Both the position numbers and the translations under genes were made by a program. A DNA stretch of 64,000 bases, taken from the NCBI GenBank assembly GCA_033283385.1, contig JAWMQQ010000001.1, positions 1,302,001-1,366,000 of the forward strand. Reading direction: 5' to 3'. Source of the DNA: Mangrovimicrobium sp033283385. Lineage in GTDB: Bacteria > Pseudomonadota > Gammaproteobacteria > Pseudomonadales > Halieaceae. Positions 54,659-62,496 of the stretch are shown here, in pieces (the first letter of the stretch is position 1; each line of letters starts with the position of its first letter). Under the pieces are notes generated by a model. The model had not been told where the DNA came from, did no database searches, and was given only the letters and a program-made list of their open reading frames with translations.

Positions 54659-55624
54659 ATGCAGCAACTGCGTTTTGACGGCCGCACCGCCATCGTGACC
54701 GGCGCCGGGGGCAACCCGAGCCTGGGCCGTGCCCACGCCCTCCTGCTTGCCGCCCGCGGCGCCAACGTGGTGGTCAACGATATCGGCAGCGACCCGGAAA
54801 CACCCGGATACAGCGGTGTTGCCTCCGCGCAGGCCGTCGCCGACGAGATCTGCGCGCTGGGGGGAAGGGCGGTTGCGGATACCCACTCCGTCGCCAGCGA
54901 GGCCGGCGGCCGCGCAATCGTGCAAACAGCGCTGGATGCCTTCGGCGGCCTGGACATCCTGGTGAACAACGCTGGCATCTCCATCGCCGCTCCCTTCGAT
55001 GCAATGAGCGCGCGGGATTTCCAGCGGCACATTGACATCAACCTGATGGGCCCCCTGTGGACCTGCCGCGCCGCCTGGGGCCATATGCGCGAGCGCGGAT
55101 ACGGCCGCATCGTCAACACCACCTCGGGGGCGATGGCCGGCTTCGCCTGGCTCAGCGCCTACGGCGCCAGCAAGGGCGGGCTGTTCTCGCTCACCCGGGC
55201 GCTGGCCGCCGAGGGCGCGGAATTCGGCATCAGGGTCAATGCGATCAACCCCGGAGCGTTTACCCGCATGGTCGCGGCGCAACAGGAGGACAGCTCCCCG
55301 ATGCTGCAGCATGCCCGCAACAGTCTGCCGCCGGAAGCCGTCGCCCCGGTGGTCGCCTGGCTGGCGCACGAGCAGTGCCCGGTGAATGGGGAGTGCATCG
55401 AATCGGTCGGCGGACAGGTCAACAGCCTGTACCTGGCGACGACACCGGGCTTTAGTGACCCGGCGCTCACTCCGGAGAGTGTTGCGCAGCGCTGGCGGGA
55501 TATCGTGGCGGGCCAGCCCGCCACGGCGATACCCAGCGGCTCGGCGGACCCGCGCGAGTGGGCCATAAAACCTTACCGGGCGGTGCAGACCCCCGCCCAG
55601 CAGACAACGGAACAAAACGGATGA
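54659..55624 (+). CDS. SDR dehydrogenase of MFE-2/17beta-HSD4 type
   Basis: 321 residues with TGAGGNPSLGRAHA (an insertion within the usual TGxxxGxG loop), VVNDIG, NNAGIS, NTTSGAM and catalytic AYGASK; a long C-terminal extension follows GGQVNSLYL. This form resembles the 3-hydroxyacyl-CoA dehydrogenase unit of peroxisomal multifunctional enzyme 2. It overlaps the VOC gene by ATGA. A role in side-chain beta-oxidation of sterol-like substrates is plausible. Confidence 0.8.
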   Translation: MQQLRFDGRTAIVTGAGGNPSLGRAHALLLAARGANVVVNDIGSDPETPGYSGVASAQAVADEICALGGRAVADTHSVASEAGGRAIVQTALDAFGGLDILVNNAGISIAAPFDAMSARDFQRHIDINLMGPLWTCRAAWGHMRERGYGRIVNTTSGAMAGFAWLSAYGASKGGLFSLTRALAAEGAEFGIRVNAINPGAFTRMVAAQQEDSSPMLQHARNSLPPEAVAPVVAWLAHEQCPVNGECIESVGGQVNSLYLATTPGFSDPALTPESVAQRWRDIVAGQPATAIPSGSADPREWAIKPYRAVQTPAQQTTEQNG

Positions 55625-56154
55625 GCAACATGCACAGGATCAATCGCAACTTCATGCAGATGTGCTGGGTCGTCCCCGACCTCGACGAGGCGATGGCTAC
55701 CTGGACGCGTACCACCGGGGTGGGGCCGTTTTTCTACTTCGAGGATGTGCCTTTCGAGGACGCGCGCTATCGAGGGGAGCCGGCGGCGAAGATCGATCTC
55801 TCCGCCGCCATCGCCCAGGCCGGGGACATGCAGATCGAACTGGTCGACCAGCACGACGACATGCCCTCGTTCATCCGCGACGTCGTACCCTACGGGCAGT
55901 CGGGTTTGCACCACCTCGGCCTGTACTGCACGGATTACGACGCCGACCTCGCCGCCTACCTGGCCACCGGCGCCGAGCTGCTCTACGACTGCCGCATGAT
56001 GGGCGCGCGCTCCTGCTGGCTGGACACGCGCGCCTCTCTGGGGATGCTGGTGGAGCTGGTGGAAGCCAACCCGGTCGCCGACGCGGTGTTCGGCCAGTTC
56101 CGGCTGGCGGCCGAAGACTGGGACGGCAGCGATCCCGTGCGCACCCTGTCCTGA
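55621..56154 (+). CDS. VOC/glyoxalase-fold protein
   Basis: 177 residues from the ATG at 55621, overlapping the SDR stop. Two beta-alpha-beta-beta-beta units are visible (FMQMCWVVPDLDEAMATW; GLHHLGLYCTDYDADLAAYL) with candidate metal ligands Gln, His and Glu (MQIELVDQ, LHHLGLY, MLVELVE). Members include glyoxalases, epimerases and extradiol dioxygenases; the small size favours a lyase or isomerase. Followed after 15 bp by a P450. Substrate unknown. Confidence 0.78.
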   Translation: MSNMHRINRNFMQMCWVVPDLDEAMATWTRTTGVGPFFYFEDVPFEDARYRGEPAAKIDLSAAIAQAGDMQIELVDQHDDMPSFIRDVVPYGQSGLHHLGLYCTDYDADLAAYLATGAELLYDCRMMGARSCWLDTRASLGMLVELVEANPVADAVFGQFRLAAEDWDGSDPVRTLS

Positions 56155-56169
56155 AGCGGAGGAGCAGCG

Positions 56170-57495
56170 ATGCAGGAGAACAGCAATACTGCCGGCGGTT
56201 GCCCGGCCCATGCCGACACATTCCAGCTGAAGGGCGATGAATCGCGGCTGGATCCGCTGATCCGCAACAATCCCTTTCCGTTCTACCGCGCGCTGCGGGA
56301 ACAGCAGCCGGTGTACTACGACGCGCAGATGGACGTGTACCAGGTCACCCGCTACGAGGATGTGCTGGCGGTGCTGCGCGACCCCATCACCTACTCGCAG
56401 GAGCACGGGTACCAGGACCGCTACGCCAACGGGCATGTCGAGGAACTGGCCGAGATCATGAATCGCGACGGCGGCGGTTTCATCCGCGACATCATCGCCT
56501 GCGACCCGCCCGCGCACACGCGTTTGCGCCGCCTGCTGGAGAGCGCGTTCACCGCGCACCGCGTCAAGAGCCTGGAGCCGCGCATCCGCCAGATCGTTGT
56601 GGACCTGCTGGAACCGCTCGCGGAGCGCGGCCACGCCGACGGCATGAAGGATATCGGCGCGCCGATGACCGCGCGCATCATCTGCGAGCAGCTGGGGCTG
56701 GATTTCGACGAGGTGGGCACGGAAAAGATCGCCAGCTGGACCACGGCGCTGCTGGCGCAGATCGGCCGCATGCAGACCCGTGAGGAAATGCTCGAGAACG
56801 CGCGGGAAATGTGCGACCTGCAGAACTACATCATCCCGCGCATTCGCGAGCGCGAGACCCATCCGCGTGAGGACATGATCTCGGACCTGGTGCACGCCCG
56901 GCTGGAAGACGAGGACAACCCCACGCTGAGCTTCGAGGAGCAGGTGTCCTGCGTGCGCGCGTTGCTGATCGCCGGCAACGACACCACGGCGGCGGCGCTG
57001 ACCAACCTGCTGCTGGTGCTCGCCACTGACGCGGAACTGCTCGACCGCCTGTACCAGTCCGTCGACGACGATCGCGTCATGATGCGACTGGTCGAGGAGG
57101 TATTGCGCCTGCACCCGCCAGTCCACGGCCTCTACCGCACCGCGATGCGCGACGTGGAACTGGGCGGCACGACAATTCCGGCGATGTCGCAGCTCTGCGT
57201 GCTCTATGCTTCGGCCAACGACGACGACGCACGCTTCGCCAATCCGCGCAGCCTGGACCTCGATCGCGCCAATGCCGGAAGGCACCTGACCTTCGGCGCC
57301 GGCATCCACATGTGCATCGGCGCCTCGCTGGCGCGTATGGAAATCAAGGTGGCGGCGCAGGAGATCATCCGCCATTTCGACACCATCCGCCTGGCAGTGC
57401 CGCCTGAGGAGCTCACTTACCTGCCCACGCTGGCTACCCAGACACTCGAAAAGCTGCCGCTGGTGCTCACCCGGCGTGGGTCTGCCCCGGCCTGA
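56170..57495 (+). CDS. Cytochrome P450 (bacterial class I type)
   Basis: 441 residues. I-helix AGNDTT (268-273), EEVLR (309-313) and heme motif FGAGIHMCIG with Cys382. No membrane anchor. It ends a short operon SDR-VOC-P450. Sequence style is close to CYP families that hydroxylate terpenoid or steroid substrates in proteobacteria and actinobacteria, but the family cannot be fixed without alignment. Ferredoxin partners are not encoded nearby. Confidence 0.9.
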   Translation: MQENSNTAGGCPAHADTFQLKGDESRLDPLIRNNPFPFYRALREQQPVYYDAQMDVYQVTRYEDVLAVLRDPITYSQEHGYQDRYANGHVEELAEIMNRDGGGFIRDIIACDPPAHTRLRRLLESAFTAHRVKSLEPRIRQIVVDLLEPLAERGHADGMKDIGAPMTARIICEQLGLDFDEVGTEKIASWTTALLAQIGRMQTREEMLENAREMCDLQNYIIPRIRERETHPREDMISDLVHARLEDEDNPTLSFEEQVSCVRALLIAGNDTTAAALTNLLLVLATDAELLDRLYQSVDDDRVMMRLVEEVLRLHPPVHGLYRTAMRDVELGGTTIPAMSQLCVLYASANDDDARFANPRSLDLDRANAGRHLTFGAGIHMCIGASLARMEIKVAAQEIIRHFDTIRLAVPPEELTYLPTLATQTLEKLPLVLTRRGSAPA

Positions 57496-57669
57496 ACGGA
57501 CGAGGCACCCCCCCCTGCAGGAACGGCTGCCATCCCCGCCGGAGCGGCCTGCGGGCGCTGGCCCCTGTGCAATAGCCGTCCCGAGAATCCAATTGCCGTG
57601 TGCCCGTCGCGGAGCTAGGATAGGAAGCGAAGTTTTTTATCCTGCGGCAACGATAACGAGGCAACCGGT

Positions 57670-58488
57670 ATGGCAGACCTGCAGAAATACGGGCCCTGGG
57701 CGCTGGTGATAGGCGGTTCAGAAGGTGTCGGGGCTGCCTTCGCCCGCCTGTTGGCGGCGGATGGCTTCAAGCTGGTGCTGGTGGCGCGCAAGCCCGGGCC
57801 ACTGGAAGAACTCGCCGCGGAATTGCGCGGGCAGGGCGCCGAGGTGCGGGTGCTCTCGGCGGACCTGAGCCAGCCCGACGTACTGTCGCAGGTGCGCGCG
57901 GTGACCGACGACATTGAGGTCGGCCTGCTGGTCTACAACGCCGGCGCCAACAATACCCGCGGCCTGTTCGTGGAACTCCCGGAGGAGGTCACCCGGTCGG
58001 TGATCGCCATCAACGTGCTGGGGCAGGCCAACTTCGCCCGCCACTACGGCGCGTTGATGGCCGCGCGCGGGCGCGGCGGAATCATCCTCGGGGGCTCCCT
58101 CAGCAGCTACCTTGGCTCGCCCACCCTCGCGGCCTATACCGGCGCCAAGGCGTTCAGCCGGATCTTCTCCGAGTCCCTGTGGGCGGAGATGGGCCCGCTG
58201 GGCGTGGATGTGCTGCACCTGAACATCGGCTTTACTGCGACGCCGGCAATGGAGCGGCTGGGCATGCCGGTGGAGCTGGCGGAACCGCCGGAAACCGTGG
58301 CGCGAGAGGGGCTGGACAACCTCGCCAACGGGCCGGTATGGATCGTCAGCACGCCGGGTAACATCGAGCGGGCCCGGTTGCTCAGTACCGTAGACGATCG
58401 CGCCGCCACCGTGCGCAAGTACGCCATCGCGCCGCGCGAACAGACCGCCGAGGCGGCGCGGCAGCACCACAAGCTGGCGGGGGATTGA
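57670..58488 (+). CDS. SDR-like oxidoreductase with atypical cofactor loop
   Basis: 272 residues. The cofactor loop is IGGSEGVG (14-21) instead of TGxxxGIG, and the NAG region is VYNAGANN; catalytic AYTGAK and a GGSLSS serine are kept. VARKPGPLEEL after strand 2 (Arg-Lys) suggests NADP(H). Its stop overlaps the next start in TGATG, so it is coupled with an alpha/beta hydrolase. The pair may reduce and then hydrolyse one compound. Substrate unknown. Confidence 0.76.
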   Translation: MADLQKYGPWALVIGGSEGVGAAFARLLAADGFKLVLVARKPGPLEELAAELRGQGAEVRVLSADLSQPDVLSQVRAVTDDIEVGLLVYNAGANNTRGLFVELPEEVTRSVIAINVLGQANFARHYGALMAARGRGGIILGGSLSSYLGSPTLAAYTGAKAFSRIFSESLWAEMGPLGVDVLHLNIGFTATPAMERLGMPVELAEPPETVAREGLDNLANGPVWIVSTPGNIERARLLSTVDDRAATVRKYAIAPREQTAEAARQHHKLAGD

Positions 58489-59411
58489 TGGTGGAAGGGG
58501 CATACGCGGGGCCCGAGTGGTTCCAGCGCGCGATCGACGCGCCGCGGGAGAGCCGCTCCGTCGACGTCGAGGGCTGCGCCATCCACTACCTGCGCTGGGG
58601 TGATGCCGCGCGCCCGGGCCTGTTGTTCATGCCGCCCGGCGGTGGGCACGCCCACTGGTTCGCCCACGTCGCGCCGCTGTTTGCCGATCAGTTCAACGTG
58701 GTTGCCGTCGACCCGTCCGGCTGTGGGGATTCGGGCCGGCGCGAGACCTATAGCCAGTCCGCAATCGACGCGGAAATTCTAGCGGTCTGTGAAGATGCCG
58801 GGATGTTTGCCGCGCAGACGCCACCGACGCTGGTCGGGCACAGCGCCGGCGCGCAACTGGTGGTGCGCACTGCCGTAGCCCACGGCGAGCGGCTGCTGGG
58901 TGTCATCGCGATAGACGGCTTGCGCTATGCCGAGCTGGAGAAGGACCACGCGGTCAAGGTGCTGAAGGGTCGCACGCAGCTGCCCGAGCCGAAGCCGCCG
59001 CGAGTCTACGCCAGCCGCGAGGAAGCACTGGCGCGTTTCCGGCTCAGCCCGCCGCCGCTGCATCCGACGGAGAACACCTGGATCGTTGATTACATCGGAG
59101 CCAACTCGTTTCGCGAGGTCGAGGGCGGCTGGTGTTCGAAGTACGACCTGGCACAGGTCGCGGTCGTGAACCTCGCGCTGGAACTGAAAGATGCGCTGGG
59201 GCAATTGCGCTGCCGCGGCGCGGCACTGTACGCCGAGCACTCCCATCTCGCGGAGGCCGACGTCGCCGAGCGGATGGGCGAACTCAACGGCAGCGGGGTG
59301 CCGGTGTTTATCATTCCGGAATCCAGCCACTACCCGCAGATCGACCAGCCCCTTGCATTCGTCTCGGCAATCAAGGGCATCGTGCTGGCCTGGCGGGGAA
59401 GCGCCGGCTGA
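58488..59411 (+). CDS. Alpha/beta hydrolase
   Basis: 307 residues from the ATG overlapping the SDR stop. The nucleophile elbow is GHSAG (Ser119), the oxyanion region MPPGGGHAHW, and the likely catalytic His is in ESSHYPQIDQP. The fold is that of carbon-carbon or ester hydrolases such as epoxide hydrolases, MhpC and HsaD. No lid motif clearly diagnostic of meta-cleavage hydrolases is seen. It converges with another alpha/beta hydrolase 6 bp away. Confidence 0.83.
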   Translation: MVEGAYAGPEWFQRAIDAPRESRSVDVEGCAIHYLRWGDAARPGLLFMPPGGGHAHWFAHVAPLFADQFNVVAVDPSGCGDSGRRETYSQSAIDAEILAVCEDAGMFAAQTPPTLVGHSAGAQLVVRTAVAHGERLLGVIAIDGLRYAELEKDHAVKVLKGRTQLPEPKPPRVYASREEALARFRLSPPPLHPTENTWIVDYIGANSFREVEGGWCSKYDLAQVAVVNLALELKDALGQLRCRGAALYAEHSHLAEADVAERMGELNGSGVPVFIIPESSHYPQIDQPLAFVSAIKGIVLAWRGSAG

Positions 59412-59417
59412 GGCGTA

Positions 59418-60218
59418 TTACAAACCCGCGAGAAACCCGGCGATCGCCTCGTTCACGAACTCCGGCTGCTCGATCGATGAGGAGTGGCCGGCACCGGGAA
59501 TGACCTGCAGCTGCGAGCCGGCAATGCCCGCGTGAATCCGCTGCGCCTTGGCGGGCACGGTGGCGACATCCTCGTCGCCCACCATCACCAGTGTCGGGGT
59601 GGCGATGCGCCCCAGCTCCGCGTACACCCCCTGGCGGTCGATGACGCCGTGGGCGGCGCGGGCGGTGCCCTTGCGGTTCAGCCCCTGCAGGTGGCTGCGC
59701 CAGTGTGCGCGCAGCGCGGCCTTGTCCGGATCGGTGAGGAAGGTGTTGCCGAACATGATGGTCATCAGCTTGTCGACCACCAGGCGCATGCCAAGCCAGC
59801 GGGCAACGAACGCGAGGCGGCGGTAGGGGCCCCGGTTTTCCTCCGGCTCCGGGTCGGCGGAGGTTTCCATCAACACCAGCGAGCGCAGCAGCCCGGGATG
59901 GCGGATGCCGAGCCGCATGCCGATGAAGCCGCCCATGGACAGCCCCACGAAGTGGCAAGGCGCCGCGTTCAGCTGCTGGATCAGCTGCACCGCGTCCTCG
60001 GTGAGGCTGTCCATGTCGTAGCCGGACGGGGCGACCGCGCTGCGCGCCTGGCCGCGCAGGTCGTAGCAGATGCAGCGATAGCGCCCGGCGAGGGCTTCCA
60101 CCTGCGCGCTGAACATGTCCCCGCTCATCAGCAGCCCGTGGGAGAACACGATGGTTTCCGGGCCGGACCCGTGTTCCTCGTAGTACAGTTCGGTTCCGTT
60201 GACGTGCAGTGTGGACAT
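59418..60218 (-). CDS. Alpha/beta hydrolase
   Basis: 266 residues from the ATG at 60218 with GGAG upstream. Oxyanion motif FSHGLLMSGDMF, nucleophile elbow GLSMGG (Ser94), acid near VGDEDV, and catalytic His in GAGHSSSIEQP. It belongs to the 3-oxoadipate-enol-lactonase/haloperoxidase-like branch. It is not homologous enough by eye to the neighbour at 58488 to be a recent duplicate. The start is preceded by a run of C-rich repeats (see 60230-60249). Confidence 0.84.
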   Translation of the reverse strand: MSTLHVNGTELYYEEHGSGPETIVFSHGLLMSGDMFSAQVEALAGRYRCICYDLRGQARSAVAPSGYDMDSLTEDAVQLIQQLNAAPCHFVGLSMGGFIGMRLGIRHPGLLRSLVLMETSADPEPEENRGPYRRLAFVARWLGMRLVVDKLMTIMFGNTFLTDPDKAALRAHWRSHLQGLNRKGTARAAHGVIDRQGVYAELGRIATPTLVMVGDEDVATVPAKAQRIHAGIAGSQLQVIPGAGHSSSIEQPEFVNEAIAGFLAGL

Positions 60219-60229
60219 GGATGAACTCC

Positions 60230-60249
60230 GGGGGCGGGGCGGGGCGGGG
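60230..60249 (+). repeat. G-quadruplex-type (GGGGC) tract
   Basis: Four G-tracts of 4-5 bases separated by single C, on the plus strand, 12 bp upstream of the minus-strand hydrolase start. It meets the textbook G4 pattern. On the mRNA this region is C-rich, so any effect would be at DNA level on transcription of the hydrolase. Confidence 0.5.
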
Positions 60250-60447
60250 CGGCAGCGGCCCGCCCGGATGGCTGTGCGGCAAGCATAGCAGCCCCCGGCG
60301 AGATCGCCGGGGCAAACGTGCCGCGGCCGCATTCGCGGGGCCGGGGAAGCGTCGCTGGCTGGCGGCACCTCGCTGCGCCATAATGTGCGCGCGCCGGGCC
60401 GGGCGGTTCCGGTCGATTTGCGGCGCGCTACTGCAGGGAATTGAAAT

Positions 60448-60786
60448 ATGAGTGATTTACCCGGATGTCCCAAGTGTAACTCCGAGTACACCTACGAGGA
60501 CGGCGCTCTACTGGTCTGCCCCGAGTGCGGGCACGAGTGGAGTCTCGCCGACAGCCAGTCGGACCCCGACGCGCTGGTGGTCAAGGACGCCAACGGGAAC
60601 CTGTTGCAGGACGGTGATTCCGTCAGCGTGATCAAGGACCTGAAGGTAAAGGGCTCTTCGCTGGTGGTGAAGGTCGGCACCAAGGTGAAGAACATCCGCC
60701 TGGTCGAGGGCGATCACGATATCGATTGCAAGATCGACGGGATCGGCGCCATGAAGCTGAAATCCGAATTCGTCAAGAAGGCCTGA
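60448..60786 (+). CDS. yjdM: YjdM (PhnA-like) zinc-ribbon protein
   Basis: 112 residues. An N-terminal zinc ribbon with Cys7, Cys10, Cys24 and Cys27 (CPKC..CPEC) is joined to a small SH3-like PhnA domain containing VVKDANGNLLQDGDSVSVIKDLKVKG. It equals E. coli YjdM/PhnA in length and order; despite the old name it is not the phosphonoacetate hydrolase. Cytosolic; function not established. Single gene with an ordinary RBS. Confidence 0.92.
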   Translation: MSDLPGCPKCNSEYTYEDGALLVCPECGHEWSLADSQSDPDALVVKDANGNLLQDGDSVSVIKDLKVKGSSLVVKVGTKVKNIRLVEGDHDIDCKIDGIGAMKLKSEFVKKA

Positions 60787-60826
60787 GGCCGGCCGCTGCA
60801 AGCCGGCGCCAGCCGGGGAGAGTGCG

Positions 60827-61252
60827 ATGAACCACGCTGTATCGGAGGCGGACGCAGATTTCCGCCGGCAATTTGAAGGCGGCGATGTGGCGCCGGCGGA
60901 TTTCGACCACCGGGCACACCTGCGGCTGGCCTATATCTACCTGGTGGAAAGCACTGCGGAGGAAGCCTGCGCCGCGATGCGCGATGCCCTGTTCGCATTC
61001 ATCCAGCGCAACGGCATCGATCCCGGCAAGTACCACGAGACCATCACCGGAGCGTGGATCATGGCGGTCAGGCACTTCATGCAGATCACCGGATCCTGCG
61101 CGTCCGCCGATGAGCTGATCGATCGCAATCCGAAGATGCTGGATGCGAAGATCATGCTCTCGCACTATTCCGCCGAGCTGCTGTTCTCGGAGCGCGCGCG
61201 TGCGGGCTACGTGGCCCCGGATATCGAGCCCATTCCGCGCTACGACGACTGA
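60827..61252 (+). CDS. Conserved helical protein, FDHRAHLRLA family
   Basis: 141 residues, all-helical in appearance, with conserved-looking His motifs FDHRAHLRLAYIYL (about 26-39) and KYHETITGAWI. I recognise the pattern from proteins of unknown function in proteobacteria but can give it no role. The histidines might bind a metal. It starts 40 bp after yjdM and converges on a P450 gene 7 bp away. Confidence 0.7.
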   Translation: MNHAVSEADADFRRQFEGGDVAPADFDHRAHLRLAYIYLVESTAEEACAAMRDALFAFIQRNGIDPGKYHETITGAWIMAVRHFMQITGSCASADELIDRNPKMLDAKIMLSHYSAELLFSERARAGYVAPDIEPIPRYDD

Positions 61253-61259
61253 GGCGGGC

Positions 61260-62477
61260 TCACGCCGCCGCGTCGAACTCGATCGGTAAACCCTTGAGAC
61301 CGCTGACGCCGTAGAACGGCCGGTAGTGTACCTCGCCCGCCCGGCGCGGGTTGCGCAGGCGTTGGGCCAGCAGGTGCAGGCCCTCGGTGATCTGCGCGCG
61401 GGCGATGAATTGCCCCAGGCAGATATGCATCCCGCGACCGAAGGCCGCGTGCCGGGCCTTGCGCTGGAGTTCCGGTTCGAAATCGTCCGGGTGTTCGAAG
61501 TAGCGGGGGTCGTGCCCGGAGATATTGGCGGCGAAGAACAGCATCGTCCCTGCCGGCAGCAGCACATCGCGGTATTCGATGTCCTGCCCGACCTTGCGGA
61601 AGATCATGGTCGGGTTGCGCACACGGATCGCCTCCTCGACGACTTTCGCGCAGTAGGCGACATCCTGCGCGCAGCGCTCGTAGCACTCCGGCCTGTCCAG
61701 CAGCATGTTCATGGTCAGCGTCATCACGTTCTTCGAGGTGTCGTAGCCGGCGACGAACATGAAGATCAGCAGGTCGTAGATCTCCCGGTCCGAGAGCTTG
61801 CCGGCGCGACCGGCGAACAGCAGGTCGTCGAGCAGGTCCTGCGGCTCGCTGCGCTCCCCCCCGGCGCGGCGCGCCGCCACCAGCGTGTGCATGAATTCGT
61901 CCAGCACGCCGACGGCTTCCTGCAGGGCGGGCAGGTAGGCGGGCTCCATGGCGAAACCCAGGCCCATGGTCTCCAGCGAGCTGCGCAGCCGCGGGATCTC
62001 CTCCCGCGGTGCGCCGACCATCGCGCACAGCACGGAGATCGGGAAGTAGGAGACGAACTCCTCGAAATCGAAGCCGCCGCGCGGGGCCCATTCGTCGAGC
62101 AGCTGCGCCATGGTCTCGCGCATCAGCGGCCGGTTGCGGTTGGCGGCGGCCGGCGTGAACATCGGCGCGAGAATGTCGCGCATGCGGCGGTGGGAGTCGC
62201 CGGTGTGCGCGAGCAGTTGCACCTCGGTAAAGCGCCCCCAGGGGGTGTCCTGGGCGCCCATGGCCTCGATGATGTTGTCGAAGCTCGGGCACATCTGCTC
62301 GTCCATGCGCAGCAGGTCCTCGATGGCGCCGTGCTCGTGGACCACGTAGCCGAAGGCGCAGCGGGCGATCCAGGGGTGTTGCTCCCGCGCGCTGGCAAAC
62401 TGCGCCAGGGCCTCGGCGCTGAAGTTTTCCTGTTCCATCGGGACGTAGGGCAGGTCCATCTCCTGCAGCTTGTCCAT
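61260..62477 (-). CDS. Cytochrome P450 (bacterial class I type)
   Basis: 405 residues. I-helix AGYDTS (243-248), EEAIR (281-285), heme motif FGRGMHICLG with Cys353. It lies 19 bp downstream of an acyl-CoA ligase gene on the same strand, so the two are probably cotranscribed; an acid hydroxylated or formed by the P450 could then be activated with CoA. Substrate unknown. Confidence 0.9.
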   Translation of the reverse strand: MDKLQEMDLPYVPMEQENFSAEALAQFASAREQHPWIARCAFGYVVHEHGAIEDLLRMDEQMCPSFDNIIEAMGAQDTPWGRFTEVQLLAHTGDSHRRMRDILAPMFTPAAANRNRPLMRETMAQLLDEWAPRGGFDFEEFVSYFPISVLCAMVGAPREEIPRLRSSLETMGLGFAMEPAYLPALQEAVGVLDEFMHTLVAARRAGGERSEPQDLLDDLLFAGRAGKLSDREIYDLLIFMFVAGYDTSKNVMTLTMNMLLDRPECYERCAQDVAYCAKVVEEAIRVRNPTMIFRKVGQDIEYRDVLLPAGTMLFFAANISGHDPRYFEHPDDFEPELQRKARHAAFGRGMHICLGQFIARAQITEGLHLLAQRLRNPRRAGEVHYRPFYGVSGLKGLPIEFDAAA

Positions 62478-62496
62478 GGCGGCTTCCTCCGGTGCT

